From positions 1 through 64,000 of the forward strand of contig ML769555.1 in the NCBI GenBank assembly GCA_009733575.1: a stretch of DNA of 64,000 bases, given 5' to 3'. Source of the DNA: Gymnopus androsaceus JB14 (lineage: Eukaryota > Basidiomycota > Agaricomycetes > Agaricales > Omphalotaceae). The notes beneath the pieces were generated by a model. The model did no database searches. It had not been told where the DNA came from and saw nothing but the letters and a program-made list of their open reading frames with translations. Within the stretch, counting starts at the first letter, position 1, and each line of letters begins with the position of its first letter. Positions 22,500-34,740 of the stretch are shown in pieces. The position numbers and the translations under genes were made by a program.

Positions 22500-25400
22500 A
22501 ACCCAAGGGATTTGCCCTATATTTGGGGCCTGGGCAATTCCCCTTACTGATCACATCAGACTTTGGGCTATTCCCCAAGCTGATGTGTTCCGCTAGCTTC
22601 CATGGCTGTTCTTTCAATCCATTCACTTTAGGGTAAATAACTCTAAGACTGTTCAAATGACAAGTGGCAATTGTTATCTTTTGTCGAGGATCGTTCTCCG
22701 GTAAATCTTGCTTAAACATTTCAACAACATCGCAATGAACATATTTGCTAAACTGCCTTCATCCTCTTCTAAGACTTTGATTTCACCCAGAGCCATATCA
22801 GTAATCTCGATCCATTGGGCCACTAGAGGCATAGTTGCATCAGGCAGATCAGTGAACCTATCCTTCCTTGATGAAACATCATCTGGGTCGGGTACCTCAT
22901 AGAGGAACTGACTGGCTTTCTGAATTGGGACTCGAGAGTTGCAGTTCTTCCTAATCATCAGCTTTTTCAACTGAGGAGAGAGTTTGAACATCTTGCCAGT
23001 CATGACTGAGATTGGGGTTGAAAGAATCCAATCAGCAACCTCCTCGACCAAACCAGGTCAATAATTCTGGCTCTGCAGCTTATATGCTGGGCCATCATTT
23101 TTCTTCAAGGTTTGATTCGGTGGTTTACCGGGATTCGTACTTTGTCGCAGGGCAGGGAGCACACCCTTAGGTAAGTCCCTCAGAATAGGAGTGACTGTAA
23201 GTGGTTTCATACTGTCGAAGGGTCTAGTAGCTGGTTGAGCAGCCTTTTCAACTTGTTCCTTTGATGGTACCATGGTGCCAGGTGTTGAAACCTCAGCATC
23301 ACTTTCATCTTCAGAGTCACTTGAAGAAGTCTCAAAGTGTACTTGCTTCAGTGCCACTTTAGTCTTTTCTTTTCCCATTGCCTCACTTGATTTTTCCTTA
23401 GAGTCAAGATCAAAAGGCTTGTATACCTCTCAATTAAAATTTTTGGGTTTTGGAATAACAACTTCCATTTTGCGAGATGTGGGTTTTATTTGTGTAGTTG
23501 TGCCCTCCGGTTTCTTACTCATCCTACTAGGTTTTTCCAGTTTGGTGGAAACCTTCATCGAGCTCAGTAGTTTTTCGACCAAGCGTCAGCCACATCTTTC
23601 CCAATCATTTCCTTGTTCTCTTCACTCTTGGATTTGTTCAGGAAGAAATTAAACAGGTGCTTAGTGAAGGTGTCCAGGTTGCCGCCTTGGGAACCTTCAG
23701 CAGGCTCCTGATAAAATACTTCCTTGGGGAGCGGATTGTCTGGTTCTTCAAAGAAGTAACTAGACTGGTCTTCGACCATCCACCCTCTCTGTCTGGCGAT
23801 TTGAAGGACTTTGTCCTTCCGCGACATTTTGTTGTCATCCCAAGGCATATATCCTCCATCCTTGAGCATCATCTGATTCGTACCATCTTTCATGACTAGA
23901 ATTCCGTTGGACTTTAGATCTTCAATGCTAGGACACGTCCTGACTCCATGCCCCTTTTCTCGACAGAAGTAACACATCATGTCTCCAATAGCAGTAGACT
24001 TAGCTGGAGTAAATGATGATGGTTTGCTAGTTGGCCGCGGTAAGTAAGAGCTAGATGAGGATTGCTGTGGGTAAGAGGGCACCCGTGATGAACTGGATTC
24101 TCCTCTAGCTATCGCCTTGACACTATTGTTTAACACTGCCAGGGATCGCTCGATCATGGAGAGCTTTTGATCTTGGTGTTTTATTTCCACATTGTGATGA
24201 TCTTTCAAAAGAGAGACTTTCCTCCCCCATTCATCATCAGGTTCACCCTTAACCTTTGCATTCCCTGTGACTACATCAGGGTTATGAACCATGGCCACAA
24301 CAGCAGGTTAACTTGTCGAGATCAACAACGTAGGATAACCCTTCCACAATCTTGCTTGTTTCTCAGCAGAGTCAATGATTTCCTTCAAGGTAAAAGGATC
24401 ATCTTCTCTTTGATCAACTGTATTCAGCGGATCTACTTCAGCTTTGTCAAGAATAGTATTTGCAAAGGAACCATCAAACGCCGTGAGGAACCATTGTACT
24501 GCCTTGTTATTCGAGAGTACAGGCTGCAGTCCACTCATGAGTTTATTTGCCTCAATACTAAAAGCCCTAATGAACTTCTGGATCTTCTGCAACTCGTTCC
24601 TATATATGATTCCAACACTCGTTACTAACTTCTCAATTCTCTGTTTCAATCCTATTTCTTCACTCCCGGTCTCAGGGTAGCCTTTCTTCAACATTTGTTG
24701 GAAGTCTTCCCATGTAGTCATTGCACTAGTCACGATAGGACTGTCCTTCCATTCGAGCTGTGTTGCATACAACATCCAACTCACAGCAAGGAACTTTTTG
24801 GCAGTATCCTCCGTGATTTTATTCAATGCAAAGAGCGCTTTGCAAGCAGCTAGCCATGCCAACAAATTCTCGGGCTTATCACCATTGAATTTGGGCGGGG
24901 CCTTTTTATGAATGCTCGGGAGCTTGTCATTTTGTAGTTCAAGCACAGCTCCCGGTGTGAGCTGAACCTTAATGTTACTGATTGTCATAGGTATAGACAT
25001 TCTTGTAGCTTGTGGGGTTTGAGTTTGTCTTTGTGGGACTTGCTTGGTGGGTCTTGTCTCAATGATAGGTATCTGAAACTCTTTGTTGTCCGACGATTCA
25101 TCTGTCAATCTATTCCAAGATGAATTCCCTTTTGGTGAACGCGGGGCTCAGCTCGTAGATGATTCTGCTTGACTAGCAAGAACTTCCTCTATAGTCACTA
25201 AGGACGGGCTGTTATGCTCTTCCTCGGGCACAGGTGACGGTCTACTCATGCCCACGGAAAAAAACGGTCCGGTAACATGCAACAGCCTTGCCGCTTCGAG
25301 TTTTTTCCGCTTTTGAACATTATTTATGGCAGTTTCTTTGAGCTAGGGAGGATGCTCTATGATTCTCCTTCAAACCCACAGCAGCTCAACAAAATACAAC

Positions 25401-25681
25401 TTGCTCAGATGTTGCAGGAGAGCTATTGACATCAATGGCCATATAGTATTGGACCATTTTTTTCCGTGGGCACAAGTAGTTGATGGCAAAGTTTGAATTG
25501 AACAAGGAGCTCGCGGTGCTACTCTTGCTGTAGTTCTGTCCTCGGGCGTCTGCGGATAGGGTGGCTGTGGGTACGAAGGTACCTTTGGCTTCCTTTTCAG
25601 TAGCACATTGGGATTTTCTATCGGCGGTAGTGGCTGTTCACTGGAGCTATGTGTACATCTCCCAGCTGGTGGATTATGCAA
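22500..25681 (-). pseudogene. Second Ty3-like element, gag region, minus strand
   Basis: Reading right to left, 25681-25477 gives a Pro-rich N-terminus (KVPSYPQPPYPQTPEDRTTA). A MITE interrupts it at 25245-25476, and the frame resumes exactly after removal of the MITE and one TA. The segment 25108-24308 holds the capsid-like domain (PPKFNGDKPENLLAWLAACK, then WEDFQQMLKKGYP). The segment 24298-23564 holds the zinc knuckle CYFCREKGHGVRTC (about 23935-23975). The segments 23378-22674 hold the gag C-terminus before protease (VADWILSTPISVMTGKMFKL). Single stops separate these blocks (for example near 25150, 24305 and 23560). No reverse transcriptase is present. Confidence 0.8.
25245..25476 (+). 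mobile_element. 232-bp MITE, copy 1 (TA target duplication)
   Basis: Begins CTCATGCCCACGGAAAAAAA and ends with the inverted equivalent TTTTTTTCCGTGGGCACAAG. TA lies on both sides (25243-25244 and 25477-25478). The length is exactly 232 bp, as in the two other copies (27674-27905 inverted, 39596-39827). TA duplication and about 26-bp TIRs fit a Tc1/mariner-type non-autonomous element. It interrupts the N-terminal part of the minus-strand gag. Confidence 0.92.
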
Positions 25682-25689
25682 TGAGCCAG

Positions 25690-27480
25690 AAATTTTGACT
25701 GCAACGGCGAATCCTTTTAGCGCACTGACTGATCAACAGTTACTTGTGCTTAATAGTTTTTCAATCAAAAGTAGCCTCCCTCGCGGTGGGCTCCAGATGA
25801 TGAGTTAGATATGTGCTGGGTATGAAAACCGACCAAACAACAAATCACCCCAATCAGATTCAATCCAAAAGGTTTAATTTAATGCGAGGAAGGAGGTTGT
25901 CGAAGGTTCCCTCAACTACTAATTGATTCGAAGAGAAAAGCACTTGACAGTTGGCACAGACAGTGCAAGATGAACAAGGTTCATATTTGGAGGGAGGTTT
26001 TGAAAAGCCAACTAACGTACAATGATGCTCTGAACTAATCGAGAGGGGGAAAGCAAACACCAAAGCCCGGGTCAAGTACGACGACTCAACAAACAACTTT
26101 GCATATCCACAGTGAAATACCAATGCCTGGGTCAAGTATGCCGACTCAACAAACGGCTTTGCGTATCTTGGGAGCCTTTATGTCACCACGCAATGATACT
26201 CCAACTCTCAGGGAGTCCCACGAGTTACCTAACAAGCTTATTTGACTGCTGCACAAGTCACTTGAGTAGGCATTTTTAACACACTCAGTGAAGAGTGGGC
26301 AAGGGGTAGAATCTGTTGGTAAAGCTAGGTAACACTCCAAGAGGCTTCCTCCCTAAAACTAGACCAAGCCAACGCTTGAGTCCAAGACCTTCCTAATCAA
26401 CAACGGGCTCGTCGAGGTGTGCACATTAGGCTCCACCTGCGGTCCTAAGACTGATGTGACCTCTCTTCGAGATGAAAACCAGGAATGCTTGACTTAATAG
26501 CTGGGAAGTAGAATGAATTGCCTCAGTATTATCAAGGTTACAAGAAGGCCACCCATTTCAAAGGTTGCAGAGGACAATGCAGATGCATCTGAGCATGTAC
26601 AAATCACTACAGGTCCTAAGATAGAACTGTGTTTCAGCTATCAAGTCTAACTTGTCATTCCGAGATAGAATAGCTACCCTTATATACTGAGCGAGATATA
26701 ATAAAATAGGAAAATGAGAGAAACTGAGTGAGATAGGATGAAACAGAGTAAGTAAAATAGAAAAAGATAAATAATGTCCATATATGCATGTATACTATGG
26801 TTTAGTTCCTTTAGCAGAACAGCCCTCGGAAGTATTTCTATGTTTTTCCTTGCCAATGGGAGACTGGTTATTATCCCTAGTTCCGTGTGGTCTTGAGTCT
26901 AGATGCATGGTAGCATATGGGTCTCGGTAAAACACTGAGGCTCGGATAGAAACACTCCTTGGTCCTTCCATGCTCTAGAAGTAGCTACAACAAGTGGGTC
27001 ATGTGGCCGCGTTGGATTGCTGCGGCTATCTGCCTGGGTGCTTTCCAGCAAGCATCAACTTTGAGGGCACCCATTAGGGTACTTCCTCATCTTGGTCCAC
27101 CTTGCTTCATTTAATAAACTTGAGTGTCGTGTAGATTCCTCGGTGAGTTGATCACGGAAGCGATGCCTCGTTCTAAGACTTTGATCCCTTGGGTATATCC
27201 TTTGATGACCTAGCCTAGTATAACTGGTATGTGGGCTTGTTTATCTGCCTCGGTCAGCAACTTGTTTTCCAACAAGCTTGCCTTGCTACACCATACCGCT
27301 CATAGGACTTTGATCGAGGCACATTCACAAAGTTAAGTATGGTACCATTGCACGTACTGTTACTCTGCAACCTCTTAGGTAGAATAGGTTCTTGGTAGAT
27401 TTTAACTATCAGCTCGGGCTCACTATAGTTCTCTTATTGACCGTGTTTTGTTACAAACAGAACCTAGGATTATTGGTTCT
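25690..27480. repeat. LTR-like and unassigned retroelement DNA
   Basis: No long frame. It contains a promoter-like CCTTATATACTGAG (about 26676) and a segment ACTATCAGCTCGGGCTCACT (about 27406-27425) that recurs at 37183-37202. It lies between the divergent gag of one Ty3 element and the gag-protease of another, so it probably contains one or both LTRs or leader regions. LTR borders could not be fixed. Confidence 0.4.
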
Positions 27481-27506
27481 GCGCAGTTCTAGCCTTAGCC
27501 AAAAAA

Positions 27507-28360
27507 TTGGTGTATCAGTGTGCTAATTTGAAGGTCTTCAAAAAGATCTTGGAAACTAACATTTTGCTTACAATAGGTGATGTTCTGGGTTGTAGTCTGG
27601 ACTTGACAAAACAAATGTTCAAGGCTGTGAAGATGCATAGGGAGGACACTCAAAAGAAAGTGAGTGCCCTGTACTTGTGCCCACGGAAAAAAATGGTTCA
27701 ATACTATATGGCCATTGATGTCAATAGCTCTCCTGCAACATCTGAGCAAGTTGTATTTTGTTGAGCTGCTGTGGGTTTGAAGGAGAATCATAGAGCATCC
27801 TCCCTAGCTCAAAGAAACTGCCATAAATAATGTTCAAAAGCGGAAAAAACTCGAAGCGGCAAGGCTGTTGCATGTTACCGGACCGTTTTTTTCCGTGGGC
27901 ATGAGTATCTCAATGACAAAGATGGAGGTATTGAGCAAACAGTGGTGAGAGGGCTCAAAGTTCCCATCAAGGATGCACCAAAGCTGCAAGACTTCCTTGT
28001 GAAGTATTCTAGTGCTGTTGTGGCAGCTGATAAGCTGTACACAATGGTGACGGGTGTTTTTAATGTGGTGATCAATGGCCAGAAGTTTAGGTTGATGATT
28101 GATACTGGCTCAGAGTTAACTATAGGCTTGAGAAGCTTCTTTGAGTACACTAGGTTGCCACGAGAGATTGAAGGGATGAAGTAGTCCCTGAAGGACATAA
28201 ATGGAGGCATCAAACCTTTGATGGGTGTACTGACTGATACTGACCGATACTGACATATGGATTGAGAAACACAACTTTCCGCACCACATCTTTGTTTCTC
28301 AAGGCAAGCTCAGCAACTCCTAGGATATCATTATAGGTCAAAATAGTAGAACTGGGGGTT
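27507..28360 (+). pseudogene. Third Ty3-like gag-protease fragment, plus strand
   Basis: A gag C-terminal region (IGDVLGCSLDLTKQMFKAVK) runs into a MITE at 27674-27905. After conceptual removal of the MITE and one TA the frame continues as YLNDKDGGIEQTVVRG into a retropepsin: VVINGQKFRLMIDTGSELTI, with DTGS at 28101-28112. A stop at about 28182 follows. Further protease-like sequence (WIEKHNFPHHIFVSQGKL) reaches about 28360 in broken frames. The gag end resembles that of the minus-strand element at 22.7-23.1 kb (both have a short helix-rich block before protease), so they are probably related families. Confidence 0.75.
27674..27905 (-). mobile_element. 232-bp MITE, copy 2 (inverted)
   Basis: Reverse orientation relative to copy 1; begins CTTGTGCCCACGGAAAAAAA and ends CCGTGGGCATGAG. 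TA lies at 27672-27673 and 27906-27907. The interior is nearly identical to the complement of copy 1. It sits inside the gag-protease frame of a retroelement. Confidence 0.92.
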
Positions 28361-28614
28361 TAGAGACCAGTTCTAGTGGCTTTTATACATAAAGGTACTT
28401 CTAAATATGGAAATGTTTATGGTATGTGGTTACGGTAATTATTCATAAACATTCTAGTTCTGGAACATTCCATAACCCCTAGTTATGAGCTTGACCAGTG
28501 GTATTTGTGGTTTCTACCCAAGCTATGCTAGTAAAATAGTAAGTAGAGGTTGTGTTAATGATGAACCGGTAATATCCAGTGTATAGTAAGTATAGCAAGT
28601 GATAAATAAGTGGG

Positions 28615-29202
28615 TTGGGTTGTAACAAACTGGTGGAATGGCTCACAGGATATATCAAATGGTCTATTGACTACAACATCATGTACACCAAACCAGATAA
28701 AGGTGCTTTGGAACCAGGTGCTGGACTTAAACCAGATGGACATATTGATGCTGACTATGCAGGTTGCTTAGACACTCAGCAGTCAATGTCAGGGTATGTC
28801 TTCTGCATGGCTGGAGGACCAGTATCATGGAGCTCTAAGTGCCAAACTACAGTAGCGAAGTCCATGGTTGAGGCAGAGTATATTGCACTCACATGTGGGA
28901 GTCAACAAACAGTCTGGATATTGGCTTTCCTATCACAAGTGGATTTAGATCAGGAGGGACTGGTAGAGCTTTATGGAGACAATGAAGGTGTGAACAATTT
29001 GATGGAAAACACAAAGCAACATGCATTGGTGAAACATATTGATGTCCGGCACCACCACATTTGAGAGAAAGTGACGGATGGGGATATAGTGGTGAAGAGC
29101 ATCTGGTCATTGAATAACCTTGGGGACCTATTCACCGAGCCTCTCACTGGACCAACACATTCAAAGTTGGTGAGACTCTTAGGTTTGGACTGTATGGAGT
29201 AG
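28615..29202 (+). pseudogene. Ty1/copia RNase H, 3' end of pol
   Basis: The copia-type end of pol is clear: DADYAG (first RNase H Asp), GYVFCMAGGPVSWSSK, AEYIAL (Glu), YGDNEG (Asp) and KHIDVRHH. A TGA at about 29062 replaces a codon directly after HHHI. The frame then continues as EKVTDGDIV to LFTEPLTGPTHSKLVRLLGL and a stop near 29202. RNase H removes template RNA during reverse transcription. Everything upstream (gag, protease, integrase, most of RT) is missing. The following purine tract and TGTTGG mark the 3' LTR start. Confidence 0.9.
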
Positions 29203-29208
29203 GGGGGG

Positions 29209-29700
29209 TGTTGGAGTAGTACTCTGGATGGTAAACCATGCTTTGACATTACTTATTCTAGTTACTTATCTATTTTGCTGGTTTCAAGATTTCCACTCTG
29301 CTTACCTATGCTGATTGTATGTTTGACTTATATACCTGGAGCATCAATGGTTGCCTCCCTCGATTGTACTGCTACCTTGTAGCCCAACTGAGGTAAGAGC
29401 ATCTTTTCCTTACTTACTACAGTGACAGCAACTATTGATGAACCACCCCAAATTGGGAAAGCAGTTATTCTGATCTATTTTGTATCTTCTTTACATTCAT
29501 ATTGTAAAGTACAATGTCTAGTATATACACAATATATTTCAGCATTTTAGACAGTCGCTATGACTAGTAATAAGCTTGAAACCATTACAATGACAATTTA
29601 AATACTCTTCGGGTGGTTCATCAATAGTTGCCATCACTGTATACCATTACTTACATTCATTCTCACTAGATCATTTTCATTCTACAGGTATAGTAATATA
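29209..29700 (+). repeat. 3' LTR of the copia element (end uncertain)
   Basis: A purine-rich tract (GGAGTAGGGGGGG) directly precedes TGTTGGAGTAGTACTCTGG. This is the usual polypurine tract plus TG start of a copia LTR. A 220-bp MITE is inserted at 29420. The right end of the LTR is not evident. Confidence 0.6.
29420..29639 (+). mobile_element. 220-bp MITE, copy 1 (TA target duplication)
   Basis: Begins CAGTGACAGCAACTATTGAT and ends ATCAATAGTTGCCATCACTG; TIRs extend about 32 bp. TA flanks it at 29418-29419 and 29640-29641. The second copy at 44343-44562 has the same length and orientation and differs at roughly 15 positions. Tc1/mariner-type non-autonomous element by TIR and TA duplication. 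Confidence 0.92.
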
Positions 29701-31065
29701 TTCAGTTGTACCACTGATTATAGGGTTTTAAGGTCCAATTCAATTTAATTTATTTACTAAATTTTCAATGAATCATGAATTGCACTAGTGCAAGATTTTT
29801 TGAAACCTGAATGAATTGTAAACTGGCACTAACTCCATTCCCACTTGCCATTCTCCCACTTGCCATACTTTGCTTCTGAAAAGGGAGACTTGGAGTGGTG
29901 ATGCTTAGGGAGGGGCATGACAGAGTCCTGGGAGTTAGATAGGGCATATCTGTATTTGCTGGTGCAAAGGCTGCATTGTAGAAAGAAAGAAAATGATGAA
30001 AATGGGGACTCACTGTGATTCTGTATCCCCCGCTTGAGTATCAAGCTCAGTTGAGCCACTAAGAAAACCATTAATACAGCAAAGCACTGAGAACATGGTA
30101 AAAAGATATACCTTGTACCATTGAGTATCTTGATCACCATTGTTGTTCACAAACCAAAACAGGTATGTTTAATATTTTTTACTTTATTTCCATTGGACAC
30201 TACTAACACAATGATCTGCACTATCTAGAATAGCAGCAGCTATGAGCCAATTACCATGGGGAGGAACTTCAATATTCAAGGTGTGCTTGCATACCTGTGA
30301 GCATAAACCTCATATGGAACCTGCACTACATCCACATATCAGCTCCATGCTGCAAATTTCTAGCTCTGGAGGTTGCTTTCAAGATTACATCAAATCCAAA
30401 ACCTTCCATAACTCTTGTTCCTGTGGTACTTTCAGCACTAATAATATGAGAGGCCCAAATTCATATGAAGAAGTTTGTGCATGGTTGATCTGGGGGAAGG
30501 CTTTGCAATTGTTTTCCCAGGGTTCATGAGCCTTGCTCAATCTTAATTTCAAGGAGAAGATCAAGGACTTCTAAATCCACAATGGAAAGAGATTCTTATA
30601 AATGTGCCCTACCTTCCAATCCATTCATAAGTCCTTGGTTACATGGAGGAATTAGTCCCTCTTATAACAACTGTTAGTTTCCTGACATTGCATTGCATCT
30701 GATCCTTATCAACAGCTGCAGGCCATTCAATGACCTAGCAACCGCACAGGGACTCCCAGCTTTTGTCAATGTAGAGCATCAAAATCAACCTAGGTTTCTC
30801 AGTAAGTTTTTGAGCCTTCAAAGTCTATGTTTACGATGATGTTTGATTATTATAAGCTCCTATTGGCTCAATACTCAATCAACCAACTAACCATCCCATT
30901 GGGCAACTAGTAGCTCCCTTAGGTGTTAATGCCACTGCCCTCAATCTCTTCAGCTTCATTCTACTTCACAATGTTGCAGCTTGCACCCTTCAGCTTGCAC
31001 CTACTCCTGCTGCTGCTCCCGTAGCCTCATCATTAGCCATTCCTTATGCACCCATTCCTCCACAA
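29701..31065. other. Unassigned; possible coding relic at 30242-30529
   Basis: A 95-codon frame (30242-30529) has Cys-rich, coding-like content (GGCFQDYIKSKTFHNSCSCG) but no recognised domain. The stretch 29724-29808 has AGGGTTTTAAGG and an inverted AAACCT end, similar to the termini of the foldback at 38962. Nothing else is supportable. Confidence 0.3.
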
Positions 31066-31070
31066 GTCAC

Positions 31071-32119
31071 TGTGAGACCTGGTGCACAAAACAGATCTCA
31101 AACCAATGTATCCCAAATGTCTCGCACCTAGATGTAGATGGAGGCCAAATGCAACCACCTGGAGTAACCGTGCTATAAGTTGGGTCTGGACAGTAGTATG
31201 AGTGTTGTACAGAACAGTACAAGCCTCAGAGGTGCAAGGAACAGTGTACAGGCCACCTGATGACATAATCAGGAGGAAGCAGGTGGTATTGTGGTCCGAC
31301 AACCAGAAATGAGTGGAAGCGGATGGAATATGGATGAAGGGGTGGTCCAAAAAGGTGTAATAAGTCCAAATATGGATAATGCGGGTGGAATACAGCAAAT
31401 GCGGACGGAAATAGCATGGGAGCGGATGGAATGGGGTGAAAGCGAGCGGAAATAGCGTGGGAGCGGATGGAATAGTACAAAAGCGGACGGAAATAGCATG
31501 GGAGTGGATGGAATAGGGTGAAAGCGGATGGGAATAGCATGGGAGCAGACGGAATTGAGTGAAAGCGGATGGTGCCAGAGGTTCTAGAGGTAGCAAAACC
31601 CAAATAGGAAGCTCCTGGAGAGCTTTGGTTGTAAAGTTGTAAACAGAGATAGAAGACAGTGAGCTCTGGACGTAAATTTGGTATCTACGGACAGAGCCTC
31701 GCAGTTGATGCAGATGACAATGAGCCTTTGAATGGAGCTCGGAAGGCACAACTGGTTAGAACAGACAGAAACAGAGAGAGACAGAAGCAAAACGGGATCA
31801 ATTCGGTAACAATGGTAATAACAGACTAGGGTACATGGACTCGGGGTGTCTACTTATATACTGTAGGGTGGCTGTGTAAGTCGTTGTGAGGGCCTGATGG
31901 ATGGTTATCAAGTGCGGGAGGCACCTGGGAGGCAGGATAACTGGTCATCACATGTAGAAAGTGCCCGGCAGGCAGGATAAATGGTAAATAAGCATGGAAA
32001 GTGCCCGCAATTTAGGTAATGAGTGCGGGAAGTATCCACGGACGGTCAGGAAGCGTGGGAAACATCAGCAGGTGGATAGCGGGTGCAGGGAGTGTCTGGA
32101 AATGAGCCAAGGCCTGACA
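31071..32119 (+). mobile_element. Solo LTR, copy 1, with GTCAC target duplication
   Basis: Starts TGTGAGACCTGGTGCAC and ends AAGGCCTGACA. A perfect 5-bp duplication GTCAC lies at 31066-31070 and 32120-32124. The second copy is at 61538-62612. The LTR contains a tandem array of about 20-40 bp units (AGCGGATGGAATAG / GGAAATAGCATGGG, about 31390-31570) and a TATA-like CTTATATACTGTAG (about 31853). No internal retroelement sequence is attached, so it is a solo LTR left by recombination. Open frames across it (for example 31033-31749) are artefacts. Confidence 0.93.
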
Positions 32120-32159
32120 GTCACTCCTAATGCTCCTCAGTTGCCTTCTTTCCAATAAG

Positions 32160-33280
32160 CAGTTATCATAGTAGCCATGGATTAATCAGATACAGAAGTT
32201 CTGGCATGGCCATGCTTATAACAGAATTTGAATGCCTTTGAGTCAATTTCAGTACACCTCAGCAACTCAATTTTGCCAGGAAATGGGAGCAGGATAAATT
32301 GATGCAGTGCATCATGTACCTGGATATCAAGGAGAAACAAGAATTGTTGAGAGCTGAGTGGACTCAGTCTACCCTTGGCAGAGCTTTTAGGAAAATTCCA
32401 GGTAGTGACAGGATGGAACTTGTTGATATTAGTGGTTGGTTAGGAGTTCATGTAATTTGCACAGAATAGGTAAGTGATATGTATGTCATTACTTCAGTTT
32501 CTCGCACTCACAGTTTAATAGGCAGTCACATTATTGCAACTAGCCAACTTGGGAGCTGATATTGACATTATGGTGCTCAAAGATTTCATGGCACTCATGA
32601 ATAAAGGCTCTGTTACCATCAAGTTTAGTCATTTGAAGAGCAAACAAAGAATTCAAAGTAATTCTAAATAAATATGATTTGATTCTTGTGGCCAAGATTG
32701 CAGCATTTGTTGACACAACACCTGAGTTCAACAGATGCTTGATGGAGCCATTGACCAGTGGAACAAAAATGTGACTGCATCCTGCAACACTTGTCCTTCA
32801 CTCTTGCAAGTCGATTGTGGAAGGCCTGCTGACTGAGACTATTGAGGCTGCTGGAGGAATTGCTCTGCAGTCAACATGTATCTTTTCCAAGGAATGAGCA
32901 ATCCAGTTGTTGAAGGAAGGAAATTTAGTCTGCAGAGACAATTCATGCAAGACCCAGGATGTGTTCCTGCCTGCAGTTGATGATCCAGATTCAGCTGTCT
33001 TTGAAAAGACATTGGAAGGAATGGAATCTGCATGGGATTCTAATATAAAGAAAATTTCCAAAGGTCATGGCTATACACAAGAGAGCCTAATATATGCAGC
33101 CTATCCTTACAATGTTGCACTGAGAAGCTTAGGAGAATGCTGGATATATTTTGTCTTTGGAAAGGTTGCCAATATCAAATACATGCTTCCCTTGAGCTTC
33201 TCTCATGGCTTTCTCACAGAAACAACTGCATATGGACAGCTTAATGCAATTGAGACAATTAAGCAAGCAACTGAGTGAGT
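32160..33280 (+). pseudogene. Decayed unrecognised gene
   Basis: Coding-like pieces run in the plus direction: DIKEKQELLRAEWTQSTLGR (about 32320-32380), LANLGADIDIMVLKDFMALM (about 32537-32600), CRDNSCKTQDVFLPAVDDPD, and on to EKTLEGMESAWDSNIKK and a stop at 33276. The last piece is open for 123 codons. Several stops and an AATAAATATG-type frame break (near 32670) separate the pieces. I do not recognise the family. A CxxxxC pair and the position before the GCM-like ORF leave open that it belonged to a transposon-type gene. Confidence 0.4.
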
Positions 33281-33929
33281 TAAAAAAGTTTTAAGCTCTA
33301 TTTTTGAATTTTTAACCCATCTTAAGTGTAACTTTAATCCCAAGTACAAGTATGGGAATCTGCAAAAACTCTAGATGCATAAGTCAAGATCACTCAGCCA
33401 GAAAGGCATGGACCAGCTGCTCCAATTTGCTGCTGCAATCTACAAGTGACTACTTGAGATTGAAGAATGAGTTGGGCATACTGGAGATGCATTTACGGAA
33501 GCAGCTGAGAGAAAAGCATTCATCAGGCTGAATATATTGTTAATTTGGGTTGATTCAGAAAATTGATATTGCTTCTGTTTAAACAAAGTATAGCCTGGAA
33601 TGTCAGGGATGTTCAAGTTCAACATGGATGTGTGTATTCTTGCAGAAGAATTCATTGAAGGTATTACCTAGGGCTTGCTTGACAGATGAAATTGTAAAAT
33701 AAGGACAGTTGTAATTGCATATACTATTTTTGAAATATATTTCAGGCTTGCCAAAAATCCACAAAAATAAATAAATAATAATATATATAATTTATTCAAA
33801 GACCTTCATGGAATGGAGTAGGACGGGCACTTACAGATGGGCGCTTATGGAGATTCACTTATCTCAGCAACATGTGGCACATTGCTGTGGCAACAAAATG
33901 ATATTGTGAGATTTTGGGGCTTACAAGTA
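33281..33929. other. No gene seen
   Basis: AT-rich non-coding DNA with an (ATAA)n-like tract near 33770. Confidence 0.5.
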
Positions 33930-34337
33930 CAGAGGTAGCCAAAAGATATTCCCCACCTTAACATGGAAAATTATTCCCACAGATAGCTGCTCTCCCCATA
34001 CCTTCCTATACCTTTTGAAGTTTAATTGAAAGGAACAAAAGATAAATGGTTTAACAGTAAATTCTTATTTTGAGACATCTACTGAAGATTTCTAAGCAAC
34101 TTGAGGATGATGAACCTACACAATAAGTATGTCATAATAACCACATCACAACTGGTAAGTGCAAATTTTTAATATGTTATCTTGGCACTACTTCAGTAGG
34201 CCACAATGTATACATTATATATAATAGAAACAGTTTCCAGAATTGTATTCAGTTAGATTTCAGGATATACAAGGAGACCAGCTAGCTGTGGGAACAATTC
34301 TCCATATTAAGGTGGGAATATCTTTTGGCTGCCTCTG
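33930..34337. mobile_element. 408-bp MITE with ~62-bp TIRs (TA target duplication)
   Basis: Left end CAGAGGTAGCCAAAAGATAT and right end, complemented, CAGAGGCAGCCAAAAGATAT; the arms stay alignable for about 62 bases. TA lies at 33928-33929 and 34338-34339. Only one copy in the window. TIRs starting CAG with TA duplication resemble the 220-bp family, but the sequences differ. Confidence 0.85.
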
Positions 34338-34617
34338 TATATAAGGCTCAGTCTTCTTGAATGTCTCCCTCTTTAGTACTTCCAGATGTGTTTCCTACCT
34401 ACCGCATTCCCATTTATAGGTAGTCTGTTGAGCTTGCATACTGCCTGGGATGAGAGATAACTAATAGCAGGGGAATGCTAGCCCCTCAGCTATATTATCA
34501 TTGGGCTTATTTCATTGCAAGTAGAAATCATGCTAAAGGCTGCCATGCCTTGGTGTGATTTTTTGCTCTGGAAATTTAAATAATGGGAGACCTAGTGATA
34601 AACGGACTATGGAATTC

Positions 34618-34740
34618 CAAGTCTCGGGGTTAAGTCTCAAGTCTTCAATTCAAGTCTCAAGTCTCAAGTCTAAATTAATTTCAAGTCTGAATTGTATGTA
34701 CTCAAGTCTAACTCAAGTCTCGAGTCTTTTGACATATCAT
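34618..34740. repeat. CAAGTCT short tandem repeat
   Basis: The heptamer CAAGTCT, often CTCAAGTCT, recurs about ten times with small spacers. Confidence 0.8.

Noticed and set aside
31033..31749. 238-codon minus-strand frame
   Set aside because: It lies almost entirely within the solo LTR and corresponds to its tandem repeats in the other LTR copy.
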